A stretch of DNA of 64,000 bases from Cristatella mucedo (GCA_009760855.2 WPIO01000007.1:11845501-11909500), one strand, 5' to 3'; shown: positions 23,627 to 34,247, counted from the stretch's first letter. Program-made: numbers and translations. Notes: generated from the letters alone by a model not told the origin.

Positions 23627-26600
23627 ATATTAATAATAATAATATTAATACACTTCATACAGCGCCCTCAACGAACTCAATCTTTAGTAGCATTGCATTC
23701 GCTGCAAAGGAAACACGATCGATGGATGAGTGGTATCATGTCTGATACGCATGAATAACATGGTTAGGGGTGACATGTATAGAATCAGCATGCAAGTGTG
23801 GTTAGTGGCAGCGAAGATAACCACGAAAGGACGACTCCCGCGGATCTACTTAGTACGGTCTTAAATAGGAGCGTCTTTAAATTATTTTTACAAGTGTTCG
23901 AATCGTTGATGTTATGACGGAGGTCGGAAGTGAATTAAGGGCTTTGAGAGCATACGAATTACAGGCACGGTCTCTAAAGAACTTGAGGTTTTGTACTGGG
24001 TATAGGGAACCAGTTAGATTTCGGAATGCGGATGGCACTATGCAAAGCCTGGTAACGAGTAAATGAGAAGAAGGTGACCTAGAGCCAAAGAATGAAAGGA
24101 CCTAAAAGTGAGCGAGAAAAACTTGAAGTCGATCGGTTGCTTGACTGGTAGCCAGTGAATGTCGGTATAAAGTGACGTGATGTGGTGATTGCAACGCTCA
24201 GACAGACACACCTAGGGGCAGAGTTTTGCACCAGCTGTAAGCGCCTGATTGAGCAGGTTGGTAGACTAGTTAGCAGTGAGCTACAGACATCAAGGCGGGA
24301 TATCACAGAATCCGCGGACCAAGTTAGATATAGTACTCCTGTCTAATCAAGACCGAATTCTAGCAATGGTATGTAGCTGAAAGTAGGTGGACTCGACTAT
24401 GCAGTTGGTGTATTCGTCAAATGAAAGATTGCTACGGTACATGACACGTATATTTCGTGCCATTAAAGCAGGAGATACGCTAGCAGAGGTGATTTTTAGC
24501 GTCAGCCTTTGCAATTTCTGAATAGCACCTGGTTTTCCCATAACCAGAAAGTTAGTTTTATTATCGTTCAATTTCAGAAAATTTTCGGGCACCCATGAAC
24601 GAATATCCTCAATGCATGCCACAAGGCAGTTGGGAGAATTTGATGTTTTCGAGGGCTGTGATGGATCAAAGTGAAGGCAAAACAGAGTGCCATCCCCTTA
24701 GAGGTGAAAGCCTAGATGCTGTTCTTGGCAATCACATCGGCAAGAGGGAGAGAATAAAAAAATTAAAAGAACCCTACGAAGCACGGAGCTCTGAGGTACC
24801 CTATATTTCAGTGGGTACCTCGGATGATCTTCGTTCATTCATATCAGTACTTTCGAGTCTCCCACGGAGATAGGACATGAATTATTGGAGTGCAGTGCCA
24901 GTGAGGCACAGGCGAGATAAGAGGCGCTCAAGAAGGACTTGGTGATCGATAGTATCAAAAGCTGCCGAAAGATCGAGACAAACAAGCAGAGATTCGCTAC
25001 CCATGTCTGAATTCCAAAGTATGTCGCTGTATACCCTAAGCAACGCTGACTTTGTTGAGTGATTAGCTCTAAAGCCAGAATTTAACTTCCTAGTAAGGTT
25101 TGAAGTTTCCATATTCAAGTTGAGCTGGTCTGCCTTGACTCGTTCCAGTATCTTTTTTAGGAGTGCTCGAAGGGACACTGGGCGGTAGATGCACAAGTTC
25201 TCTTGGACTAGTGTCGCTTTCTTGAGTTGTTGCCTGACTACATTTTTTATGAAAGATGCATGGACATAACCAGAGGCTAGTGACACGATAATAATGCTAG
25301 TTATGCATGGAAATAGAAACTCGATGCAATGTTGGAGCAGAGCAGTGGGGATCGGGTCCAAGCGACTCATCTTCTTCGATTGGTTAGGAACTTAAGGACG
25401 CGGTCACTAGTGATCTGCTTGAATGCAGACACTGAGGTGCTGCAAGGAATCAAGTACAGCACTTTAGAAGGGATGTTCCCGTCGCAGGGATGGAGTCTCT
25501 GATCTCACCTATTTTTCTAGACGAAGAAGCTAGAGAAGATTCACTAAGCAGTCACAAAGTTCAGCATGTAAGGAGCTAACCACAGAGCGGTTAAAGAGAC
25601 GGCTGATCGTTGAAATCAGCATTTTGTATTTGTGCACCTTTATTTCTACAACGTTTTTTTAGAGGCTAGACTTGGCCTTTGTTAGGATAGATTGTTACGA
25701 CCTACATTAGTGCTTGTGTGAGTCCGTGGACAATCAGTCCTTATCTTTCGTATGTTTTTACAAGCTTGCTCTTAGTAAACGTAGCTAGTTTTCTATCTGT
25801 GGTAAATATCGTAAAAACCATAAGCAATCTGAGTGAGGGTGCAAAGTGTGCCTTATTAGGATAGCAAACTCATTGAGAATTTTTAGCAAGTGTCGTGTTG
25901 TAGCAATCTGCCAATCTTGCTGCGTCGGAAGGGTGATAGGGTGGCAGAAGCGAAGCGAATCTTCTCGCACGGACATCGTCGATGTCAAGGGTCTTGATCA
26001 GATCAGATCAGACAAATCCAAGTTGAAATAGTACTTCGTACTTGGTGGGCGATACACCAATGCCACCATCGGTAGCTTGTTTTCTAGCGACATCAAGACA
26101 TTTCATTCGAAAGATTGTTTCGAGGGTCCTGCAAATGGCCTAAAGTCGAATTTCAAGCACGTGTTAATGGCAAATCCACCTCCAGTTTAAATTGATCTAG
26201 GAGTGTGTAAAAAAGTGAAACCGATGAGGACAGCTTTTTTAATTGTCGGGCAGTTTACCACTTTCAGCTCAATTTTAGTAAAGGCGAGCATGTCCAGATC
26301 TGTTTCAAAAATACGATCGCTGATTACTAGGGCTTTATTGCACGTGGAGCGAGGACTCCGAAGATCCACGTTGTACGTTGGTGTTGGGTGGCTGAAGTTA
26401 TAACAGGCTTTGATGATCATTATTTCGAAAGATTCGTGGTGTAGCCTGACGGAAAACGTGCTGAGTGGTTCGAGATGATGCCTGAAAATTCGAACGAGCA
26501 ATCATTCAGCTCGTAGCTCCCGCTAAGAAAGCGTTGTGTGTGGTGGCCCGGTTGCCGCGGACGCTCCTGGGCGCTATTCTTGCGCTAATGTATAATTCAC

Positions 26601-26810
26601 GTATCTTAGCAACAGCAATAATAACTGGGAATGCATCTGAACTATTATTAAGAAGCGATAGTAAGTATACACGATCATAACTAAGATACGGGTTACTGCA
26701 CCTTGGCCTGTCTAACACTGCCACCAGCGTGGGTGACCCGGCCGCCATAAGCCATAGGTGGATTGACTCCATACCCACGTAATTTCTTGGGCGCTAGATT
26801 CGAACGACAA
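23627..26810 (-). mobile_element. LINE family 2, long decayed copy with EN and RT
   Basis: This is a 3.2-kb minus-strand non-LTR retrotransposon with its (AAT)n tail at 23,627-23,652. Reading 5' to 3' on the minus strand: a pre-endonuclease linker with a VRGNR segment (26,506-26,778); the start of an apurinic-type endonuclease, with SDRIFETDLDMLAFTK and FLHTPR (26,187-26,420); an RT domain with LERVKADQLN, SGFRANHSTKSALL and LDLSAAFDTIDHQVLLERL (about 24,900-25,370); and post-RT sequence (24,347-24,622). The YADD site has decayed (stop then GDGT). The second copy is at 54,614-57,290. Confidence 0.8.
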
Positions 26811-27203
26811 GCAACTAAGCTTTAAGCAGGTCTTCGTTTAAAGGTTAGCGTATACAATGTTCTCAAGAACTCCGGTATTTTAAAGAATTTTGCACAGGGC
26901 TGTCAAACCCACTTGGGCCCATGTGATACTCCACGGCAATTTTATTGACCTGCTTAAACGATTTCTGCTTTATTGGACGCCGACATAAAAGAGTGAATAA
27001 CGACGGTAATAAATTCATAGAGAACCCTCAGAGAACTGATTCTCTGCCTGTGCAGTGTACTAACAACCCACTAGAAAGCAATATCAAATGATTAAAATTT
27101 AAGACGACATACGCACGCGAAAGAAAAATCACAAAGACCTAGTAACTGAAAGAAGGAAGAGTAAGTTTCAAGCTTCTTTCTAAATTTTGTCGTGTCCAAC
27201 TAT
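26811..27203. other. Duplicated flank upstream of promoter block
   Basis: 26,880-27,196 matches 57,290-57,607 at roughly 80% by eye. No gene is seen. The junction cgtgtc / attgtaa at 27,196-27,204 is the empty site for the L2-like insertion found at 57,608-58,079. Confidence 0.6.
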
Positions 27204-27456
27204 ATTGTAAAGTGCATCCGCACTGAGTTTAAGGCATTAGCTCCTCAAGTAGTTAGTGAAATTAGCCTATTCATTCAAATACTAATCTGATACGTTTACG
27301 GTTTAACTCTGTGTCGTTGCTGTCACGAAAGAATTTCACGAACTTAAGCAACATTGGAATTATTAATTCTGCTAGCTGCTGTGTTCGTTAAATGCATACG
27401 AGTATCTTAGTCTATTACGGACTCTCGGTTACCAGGAGGCTAAATTCGGTCTATTC

Positions 27457-27467
27457 TATAAGTATAT
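27457..27467 (+). promoter_or_regulatory. TATA box (gene B)
   Basis: TATAAGTATAT lies 91 bp before the exon 1 ATG and is identical in the second copy (58,333-58,343). An initiator-like ctcactg lies about 44 bp downstream, somewhat farther than the usual 25-32 bp, so the exact start site is uncertain. Confidence 0.5.
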
Positions 27468-27547
27468 GAACGCCTAAGTAGGAGGCAGCTCCGACGAGTC
27501 CTCACTGTTCTTACGACTGTCTACGTTTCCGCTATCAAGTATTCACC

Positions 27548-27628
27548 ATGTCCAACGATAGGCTTGTGCGTAATTCGGGTAGCTCGTCGGACGATGAAGT
27601 TAACAATCCTGAAGAAACAGAGGAAAAG
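27548..27628 (+). CDS. Candidate exon 1 of gene B (27 codons)
   Basis: An ATG in good context (attcaccATGt) opens MSNDRLVRNSGSSSDDEVNN, then a PEETEEK end: a short Ser/Asp/Glu-rich N-terminus. The next bases are GTCAGT, a plausible 5' splice site after codon 27 (phase 0). The 81 nt are identical in the other copy (58,424-58,504). Without splicing, the frame would run on to a TAG at 27,704-27,706 (52 residues), also shared by the second copy. I favour splicing because the array exon of B at 30,760 begins after an AG acceptor in phase 0, and the same fits D. Similar acidic N-termini occur in many proteins, including some transposases, so this alone assigns no function. No transcript evidence is available here. 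Confidence 0.5.
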
Positions 27629-28088
27629 GTCAGTTTACGACCACAGCTAAATCGAGCGAGCCGAATATTAACATGTCGGGCAAGCGCCATTAAGCCGACG
27701 AGCTAGCGTGGCCTTCTCTGCCGCCCGTTTGGTTGCAGGACGCCAACCTCTCTGCAGCCTATACGTTACTTTCAGGATGGGCAATAAGCTGTCTGAATGC
27801 GGTTGCTGGCGTAATGAATAGAGTCCGTGCAGTCCAATTGCTGCAGCTTGGTTTTAGTGACCATAGAACCCAACAGGATTGGTACCACAGTCTTTTTCAC
27901 GTTTGACTTTGACTAGGCGGTCCAGCAGCAGGGGCGTTAGCATATTCGTAGGAGCTCAGCCATAACGCGAGCTCCGTATTACCGTTTCATGCCAAAGTCT
28001 CCGAGTGTAAATTTTCTTATTTTACCGCCGCGTTACTTGCTAACTTTCGGAGGTCTACGTAAAGTACCCGTTATTTTACAAAGCGGCA

Positions 28089-29633
28089 ATGTAATGTAAT
28101 GTAATGTAATTTATCTCCGTCAGTAACTCCACAAAGTCATAAAGACCATGTGGGCGTTACGCTGGAGAGTTTTGTATAGCGCACTCACAGCCTAAGCGGC
28201 TTTCTGTACGCATTCGGTAGCCAACAGACTTCGTCTCACGCAACAAAGAGAAAGTGGGAAGCATAGCAGAGTTAGGAGAGCAGTTGAGGTAGTGAGTAGC
28301 ATAGAAGTAGCAGTTCAGGACCGCTGAAAAAGATGTGCCGTAGTCGGCAGTTGGAGAGTAGATGTTGTTTCGTAAGAATTGTGGAAGCGAGTTCCACAGT
28401 CTAGGACCTGCAGAGCTAAATCTTCTGTCGCCAACAGTTTTAAGCGGAGGAATGGGACAGCTAATTGATTGTCCACACAGGACCTGAGGGCGCGAACAGG
28501 CTGAAAGTGATGCAGCAGTTCAGCTAGGTATGAAGGAGCCAAGCCGTGGCGGGCCTTGTGGGTCAGCATAAGAACTTTGCTCTGTATCCTTTGCTCAACC
28601 GGCAACCATCCTAGCTCTTTCAGCAAAGGTGACACGTGCTCAAACCTCTGGGACTTGAAGACCAGCCTTGCAGCCATATTCATAGTCCGCTGTAGTGGCA
28701 TGATAGCTTTCTTCGGTAGCCCAGCCAAAAGGGAATTACATTATTATAATCATAATCAAGCCGAAACAGAACTAAAGAGCTAGTTAAATTTTTTACAAGC
28801 CACTGTGGGAGACAGCTTCTAATCTTGGATAGGGATGGGATGTGATGGCTAGCTGTAGAGGCAGTCTTCTGAATGAAGCTTTTGAAATTGAGGCAGCTGT
28901 CGAACACGACCCCTAGATTACGAGCACGTGGTGAAGGTCGCACAATAGCATCATCTATTAGAACAGCAAAGCCTTTTAATCCAGCCACACGCTTAGGGTG
29001 TCCTATGAGAAGCAGTTCGGTTGTGTCGTCATTTAATTTCGGGAAGATTTCCGACATCCAGGATCGAATATCGGCAAGGCTAGCATTCAGTTTCTCAGTT
29101 GCTGCAGCAGATTCCGACGGTTTAAAAGACAAAATACAACTGAGTATCGTCAGCATAGAAGTGATATTCTATTCCATGGGCCTTAATCACTTTTCTTAGA
29201 GGTTGCGTATAAATGGAGAACAGCAAGGGACCAAGTGCAGACCCTTGAGGGACTCCACAGGTGACCCTTCTCATGTCTGAGACCTGACCCCCACACGACA
29301 CGGATTGAACACGATCAGACAAGTATGATTTAAACCACGCCAGTGCTTCGTCTGCCAGACCGATCGTTGTTCTCAATCGTTCAAGCAGAACTTTGTGATC
29401 AATGGTGTCGAAGGCAGCAGACAGATCTAGCAGAGCTAGGGCAGTGACATTCCCGACGTCGTTGCCACGTAGAATGTCATTGTTAACACGCAGGAGAGCA
29501 GTTTCGGTAGAGTGCTGCCTCTTGAAACCTGATTGAAATGTTTCTGACATTCCATTGTTTTCAGTACGTTCAACTAGCTGCTTAGCAACAATTTTTTCAA
29601 GAATCTTTGATAAGAATGGAAGAAGGGAAACTG
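28089..29633 (-). mobile_element. LINE family 1, young 1.5-kb copy (filled site)
   Basis: This minus-strand 5'-truncated non-LTR retrotransposon has its (ATTAC)n tail at 28,089-28,110. RT is at 29,122-29,550: FQSGFKRQHSTETALL, LLDLSAAFDTIDHKVLLERL, VPQGSALGPLLFSIY and an intact FYADDTQLYF. One frameshift follows, then a frame with LLLIGHPKRVAGLKGFAVLI (28,680-29,156) and the post-RT part GWLPVEQRIQSKVLMLTHKA (28,315-28,728), with another shift near the end. The other segment copy reads straight through (58,957-58,966), so both borders are exact. No target duplication is visible. Confidence 0.9.
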
Positions 29634-30254
29634 GCTTCCTTAATATTATTCTCCATCAGGCTTTCGTTGGAATATTAATTATAGTGCGCGAAATGGAAAC
29701 ACTGCAGTGAGTTGTTCGTAGCGTTTCTCCTTTTGACGTACTGACCGTTTGCTATCGGCTTCATGGCAGAAGGTAACTGCAAAGAGGAACCCAATGACGA
29801 TAGGTGAACCCGAAGCTACCAAGCCCTTGTGAGACCCACGTTCAAGGTTGGAAAAGTTGGGAGGTTTCCGTTTGCCGCTCAGGGGCACTCTGTATGTATA
29901 AGGCATCCTTTTCTAGGACATTCTACCAGTCCCATTGGCATAAAAAATACTTGCCGATTCAAGAACTGAAGAAAACACCAAGCCAGCTCCTCCGTTACGC
30001 TTTTATTAACCATATTTACCAAAGCATCTATCTTGCTCCTGCTATAACATCCATTCGAACGGTTTAGAGGACACAAATTAGACCCCATCCGGTCAGTCAA
30101 GACGCTGGCGTTACGGCGGCACCTAAGAAGTGAAAACAACAATGATTGAAATCAGAATTGCACGTCTATTTAATAGAGGCCAAGAATTTCGTTGTGCCGA
30201 TGAATGTGACCTATATCGCTTAACTAGTAATATGGCCTTAGAGAAGCGCATGCA
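29634..30254. repeat. Block Y, inferred intron of gene B
   Basis: It matches 58,961-59,575 (upstream of D) and, less closely, 34,248-34,795 (upstream of C). Shared landmarks are ctgcagtgagttgt, gtttagagga and agtaatatggcc. It precedes three of the four repeat genes, so it belongs to the gene unit. No conserved coding frame is seen among the three copies. Confidence 0.65.
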
Positions 30255-30759
30255 CTAAATAGCAAAAATATAAAAAAATAATAATAATAATAAATACTAC
30301 TAATACTCAATAATAATAATATTAATAATTAGGCCATTATTATAGAGAACATTGCTTAGAATAAAATTAGAACTAAACCTCTTCCCGGGACATTTGCTGG
30401 CGCCATGAGCGGTATGGGTAGCATGCCCGTATGGTCAGTAATATAATGAGCAGCCTCAGAGAAAATAAATGTATTAAGAAAAATGGTCAGAAAGGTGAGG
30501 AAATGGTCGAAAGAACAAGCTCGTTTGCTGCCTTTTTTAAACGTAGGCAAGTCGTGGACATTTCATGACGTCCGTCGGGATGAAATTGTAGACTAATTAC
30601 ATCTGATTGGGCTTAGAATAGATTTATTGTCTGCGTCATTATTTATTATTATAATTTTTGTTCTGCAGTTTACCTAAAGTGCAAAGGAATACATGCAAAA
30701 TAGATAGCTTTTAGAAAATTATTAAAATATGACGGATTTTCCATTGCTACGTTATGCAG
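30255..30759. other. Inferred intron end with L2-like tail
   Basis: (AAT)n at 30,275-30,330 followed by tatagagaacattgctt resembles a minus-strand L2-like 3' end. It is shared with 34,808-35,080 upstream of C but missing upstream of D. The stretch ends in a pyrimidine-leaning ttttccattgctacgttatgcag, a candidate 3' splice site at 30,759. Confidence 0.45.
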
Positions 30760-33700
30760 GATCACTGTTTCAAAGATCCTGAATCAAGTGGGTTGCATGG
30801 AGCCGTTATTGAAATGAACCTCGTCACTAGGCTCTTACCCGAAGCTTCGTTGCCATTAACGGAAGCTCCTTGCAATGGAGGCGAACCATATGAACTGCTG
30901 CTATCTGCGCCAGGGCACGAACCCCCAGCATGCAAGCAGCCTTCAAAAGAACCACCTGCAGTGAAATTTCACGAGAGTCCCATGCAGGAATATCAGGAGC
31001 CTTCCACACTGCAACAAAGGAAGCTTTGCGTACGAAGACACCAGACGTCATCCATTCCCAATCATCAGGAGCTTCTCTTGCTAAAGCTTCGGGACCGGCA
31101 GGTGCTGGACCTTCACGAGTCTCAGGTTCCTCAGCGCCAGGAGCCACAGGTGCCTCAGCACCAGGACGCTCAGGTGCCTCAACACCAGGAGGCTCAGGTG
31201 CTGGAGCGTCAGGAGCCGCAGGTGCCTCAGCGCCCGGAGGCTCAGATGCCTCAGCGCCAGGATCTGCAGGTGCCTCAGCGCCAGGATCTGCAGGTGCCTC
31301 AGCGTCAGGAAGCTCAGGTGCCTCGGCGCCAGGATCTGCAGGTGCCTCGGCTCAAGGATCTGCAGGTGCCTCGGCGCCAGGATCTGCAGTTGCCTTGGCG
31401 CCAGGATCTGCAGGTGCCTCAGCACCAGGAGGCTCAGTTGCCTCAGCACCAGGATCTGCAGGTGCATCAGCGCCAGCAGGCTCAGCTTCCTCCGCACCCG
31501 GAGGCTCAGCTGCCTCCGCGCCAGGAGGCTCAGCTGCCTCAGCGCCAGGATCTGCAGGTGCCTCAGCGCCAGCAGGCTCAGGTGCCTCAGCGCCAGCAGG
31601 CTCAGGTGCCTCAGCGCCAGGAGGCTCAGCTGCCTCAGCGCCAGGAGGCTCAGCTGCCTCAGCGCCAGCAGGCTCAGGTTCTTCAGCGCCAGGAGGCTCA
31701 GTTACTGGAGCGTCAGGACCCGCAGGTGCCTCAGCGCCAGGAGCCGCAGGTGCCTCAGCGCCAGGAGCCGCAGGTGCCTCAGCGCCAGGATCTGCAGGTG
31801 AGTCAGCGCCAGGATCTGCAGGAGCCTCAGCGACCGGAAGCTCAGGTGCCTTGGCGCCAGGATCTGCAGGTGCCTTGGCGCCAGGATCTGCAGGTGCCTC
31901 GGCGCCAGGAGGCTCAGGTGCCTTGGCACCAGGAGGCTCAGGTGCCTCGGCGCCAGGAGGCTCAGGTGCCTCGGCGCCAGGAGGCTCAGGTGCCTCGGCG
32001 CCCGGAGGCTCAGGTGCCTCAGCGCCCAGAGGCTCAGGTGCCTCAGCGCCAGGAGGCTCAGGTGCCTCAGCGCCAGGAAGCTCAGGTGCCTCAGCACCAG
32101 GATCTGCAGGTGCCTCAGCGCCAGCAGGCTCAGGTGCCTCAGCACCGGGAGGCTCAGCTGCCTCAGCGCCAGGATCTGCAGGTGCCTCAGCGCCAGGATC
32201 TGCAGGTGCCTCAGCGCCAGGAGCCGCAGGTGCCTCAGCGCCAGGAGTCGCAGGTGCCTCAGCGCCATGAGCCGCAGGTGCCTCAGCGCCAGGAGCCGCA
32301 GGTGCCTCAGCGCCAGGAGCCGCAGGTGCCTCAGCGCCAGGAGCCGCAGGTGCCTCAGCGCCAGGAGGCTCAGGTGCTGGAGCACCAGGAGGCTCAGCTA
32401 CCTCTGCGAGAGGAGGCTCAGCTGCCTCTGCGAGAGGAGGCTCAGCTGCCTCTGCGAGAGGAGGCCCAGCTGCCTCTGCGAGAGGAGGCTCAGCTGCCTC
32501 TGCGAGAGGAGGCCCAGCTGCCTCTGCGAGAGGAGGCTCAGCTGCCTCAGCGACAGGAGGCTCAGGTGCCTCAGCGCCGGGAGGCTCAGCTGCCTCAGCG
32601 CCAGGAGCCGCAGGTGCCTCAGCGCCAGGAGCCGCAGGTGCCTCAGCGCCAGGAGCCGCAGGTGCCTCAGCGCCAGGAGGCTCGGGTGCTGGAGCACCAG
32701 GAGGCTCAGCTGCCTCGGCGACAGGAGGCTCAGCTGCCTCGGCGACATGAGGCTCAGCTGCCTCAGCGCCAGGAGGCTCAGGTGCCTCAGCACCAGAATC
32801 TGCAGGTGCCTCAGCGCCAGCAGGCTCAGGTGCCTCAGCGCCGTGAGGCTCAGCTGCCTCAGCGCCAGGAGCCGCAGGTGCCTCAGCGCCAGGAGCCGCA
32901 GGTGCCTCAGCGCCAGGAGCCGCAGGTGCCTCAGCGCCAGGAGCCGCAGGTGCCTCAGCGCCAGGAGGCTCGGGTGCTGGAGCACCAGGAGGCTCAGCTG
33001 CCTCGGCGACAGGAGGCTCAGGTGCCTCAGCGCCAGGAGACTCAGGTACCTCAGCGCCAGGATCTGCAGGTGCCTCAGCGCCAGGAGCTGCTGGTGCCTC
33101 AGCGCCAGGATCTGCATGAGCCTCAGCGCCAGGATGTGCAGGTGCCTCAGCGCCAGGATCTGCAGGTGTTGGTGCGTCAGCAGGCTCAGCTGCCTCAGCG
33201 CCAGGAGACTCAGTTGCTGGATCTGCATGAGGCTCAGGTGCCTCACCGACAGGAGGTTCGGATGCTAGAGTGCCAGGAGCCTCGCGTACCTCAGCGCCAG
33301 CAGGCTCAAGTAGCTCAGCACCAGCAGGCTCAGATGATGAATCGTCAGAAGGCTCAGATGCTGGAGCCGCAGGAGGCTCAGGTGCCTCAGCGCCAGGAGC
33401 CGCAGGTGCCTCAGCGCCAGAAGTGGCTGATGGTTAAAATCGGGCCGCTAGTGCATATGTTGAAGCTTTCTAATGGGACGCACCAGCCGCCACTGACGCT
33501 GCCGCTACTGCCGACGCAGCTGCTACTGCCAACGCACCTGCCACGGCCGACGCACCTGCCACTTCCGAGGCAGCAGCCACCTTGGACTCAGCAGCCACTT
33601 TGGACGCAGCAGCCACTTTGGACGCAGCAGCCACTTTGGACGCAGCAGCCACCTTGGACGCAGCAGCCACCTTGGACGCAGCAGCCACCTTGGACGCAGC

Positions 33701-34185
33701 AGCCACCTTGGACTCAGCAGCCACCTTGGACGCAGCTGCCACCTTGGACGCAGCAGCCACCTTGGACGCAGCAGCCACATTGGACGCATCAGCCACCATG
33801 GACGCAGCAGCCACCATGGACTCAGCAGCCCGTGCGTGTGATGAGAAAGCGGCCCATGCGGGCGCAGGAGAAGCGGCCCATGCTGGCACTGGAGGAGCGG
33901 CCCGCGAGGGCGCATGAGGAGCAGCCTCTGCATGTGCAGGAGGAGCGGCCAGCGAGGGTGCAGGAGGAGCGGCCCATGCATGCGCCGGAGGAGCGGCCCA
34001 TGCATGCGAAAGAAGAGTGGCCCATGCCTTCGCCGGATGAGCATTCCGTGCAGGCATCAGGGGAGCATCCCAGGCGGGCGTCGGAGGAGCATCTGACGCG
34101 GGCGTCGGACGAGCATCCCACGCGGGCGTCGGAGGAGCATCCCACGCGGGCGTCGGAGGAGCATCCCAAGCGGGCACCCGGGTAG
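30760..34185 (+). CDS. Octapeptide-repeat protein gene B, giant repeat exon
   Basis: No known family is recognised. The frame is open from the ATG at 30,754 (1,143 codons) to TAG at 34,183-34,185; I annotate from the inferred acceptor (AG at 30,758-30,759), codon 3 of that frame. Head: residues 1 to about 120, with NLVTRLLPEASLP, LLLSAPGHEPPACKQPSKEP. Array 1: about 122-892, near 96 units of 24 bp (VPQRQEAQ, VPQRQDLQ, VPQRQEPQ, and a run of LPLREEAQ). Then WLMVKIGPLVHML and a Leu/Pro stretch. Array 2: about 14 QPPWTQ hexads of 18 bp. Array 3: Arg/Glu/His octads (EERPMHAP, SEEHPTRA) to the end. The conserved C-terminus of A, C and D is missing. There is no signal peptide or membrane segment. 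Head codons differ from A mostly at silent sites, which supports this frame. Composition recalls Gln-rich structural proteins such as involucrin, but that is only a compositional likeness. Confidence 0.6.
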   Translation, partial: DHCFKDPESSGLHGAVIEMNLVTRLLPEASLPLTEAPCNGGEPYELLLSAPGHEPPACKQPSKEPPAVKFHESPMQEYQEPSTLQQRKLCVRRHQTSSIPNHQELLLLKLRDRQVLDLHESQVPQRQEPQVPQHQDAQVPQHQEAQVLERQEPQVPQRPEAQMPQRQDLQVPQRQDLQVPQRQEAQVPRRQDLQVPRLKDLQVPRRQDLQLPWRQDLQVPQHQEAQLPQHQDLQVHQRQQAQLPPHPEAQLPPRQEAQLPQRQDLQVPQRQQAQVPQRQQAQVPQRQEAQLPQRQEAQLPQRQQAQVLQRQEAQLLERQDPQVPQRQEPQVPQRQEPQVPQRQDLQVSQRQDLQEPQRPEAQVPWRQDLQVPWRQDLQVPRRQEAQVPWHQEAQVPRRQEAQVPRRQEAQVPRRPEAQVPQRPEAQVPQRQEAQVPQRQEAQVPQHQDLQVPQRQQAQVPQHREAQLPQRQDLQVPQRQDLQVPQRQEPQVPQRQESQVPQRHEPQVPQRQEPQVPQRQEPQVPQRQEPQVPQRQEAQVLEHQEAQLPLREEAQLPLREEAQLPLREEAQLPLREEAQLPLREEAQLPLREEAQLPQRQEAQVPQRREAQLPQRQEPQVPQRQEPQVPQRQEPQVPQRQEARVLEHQEAQLPRRQEAQLPRRHEAQLPQRQEAQVPQHQNLQVPQRQQAQVPQRREAQLPQRQEPQVPQRQEPQVPQRQEPQVPQRQEPQVPQRQEARVLEHQEAQLPRRQEAQVPQRQETQVPQRQDLQVPQRQELLVPQRQDLHEPQRQDVQVPQRQDLQVLVRQQAQLPQRQETQLLDLHEAQVPHRQEVRMLECQEPRVPQRQQAQVAQHQQAQMMNRQKAQMLEPQEAQVPQRQEPQVPQRQKWLMVKIGPLVHMLKLSNGTHQPPLTLPLLPTQLLLPTHLPRPTHLPLPRQQPPWTQQPLWTQQPLWTQQPLWTQQPPWTQQPPWTQQPPWTQQPPWTQQPPWTQLPPWTQQPPWTQQPHWTHQPPWTQQPPWTQQPVRVMRKRPMRAQEKRPMLALEERPARAHEEQPLHVQEERPARVQEERPMHAPEERPMHAKEEWPMPSPDEHSVQASGEHPRRASEEHLTRASDEHPTRASEEHPTRASEEHPKRAPG
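31120..33430 (+). repeat. 24-bp tandem array in gene B
   Basis: About 96 units of the type gtgcctcagcgccaggaggctcag. Variants gcc-ggag, gatctg and gagccg are interspersed in blocks, and one block of seven units (32,395-32,560) uses ctgcctctgcgagaggaggctcag. Unit length is a multiple of three, so several other frames are also open across the array. Those are by-products of the repeat. Confidence 0.95.
33568..33835 (+). repeat. 18-bp tandem array in gene B
   Basis: About 14 units of cagcagccaccttggacg encode QPPWTQ-type hexads. A Pro-rich 18-bp unit also occupies the matching position in paralog D (ccgccactgccgacgcag), suggesting a shared ancestral second array. Confidence 0.9.
33840..34182 (+). 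repeat. Arg/Glu-rich octad array at the end of gene B
   Basis: Roughly 14 degenerate units of 21-24 bp encode EERPMHA and SEEHPTRA-type repeats. This array is unique to B and stands where A, C and D have their conserved C-terminus. Confidence 0.85.
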
Positions 34186-34241
34186 CAGCCCACGCAGGCA
34201 CTGGAGGAGCATCAAATGCAGGCGCCACAGGGTATTCTTGT

Positions 34242-34247
34242 AATAAA
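34242..34247 (+). terminator. Possible polyadenylation signal after gene B
   Basis: An AATAAA occurs 57 bp after the B stop codon, just before block Y' begins. It differs in context from the signals of A, C and D, so it may be a chance or replacement signal. Confidence 0.3.

Larger units (their letters stand above)
27204..28088 (+). promoter_or_regulatory. Promoter and exon 1 block upstream of gene B
   Basis: This block matches 58,080-58,960 at about 94% or better by eye, clearly higher than the sequence on its left. It contains the TATA box, the candidate exon 1 and the start of the inferred intron. A LINE insertion at 28,089 marks its right edge. After the LINE the same high identity resumes at 29,634 and falls off near 29,995. 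Confidence 0.6.

Noticed and set aside
24079-26810. Host gene with endonuclease/RT-like exons
   Set aside because: Domain order, tail and stops match an L2/CR1-type LINE, and the active-site YADD is destroyed.
31081-33268. Long frames in other phases and on the minus strand across the B array (GASAPG-, SRRCLSAR- and LLALRHL-type proteins)
   Set aside because: The 24-bp unit is divisible by three, so several frames stay open by default. Only the 30,754 frame covers head, arrays and end without a stop and matches the paralog heads.
31120-33430. Regular direct repeats resembling a CRISPR array
   Set aside because: Units are contiguous coding octads without spacers, in an animal genome.
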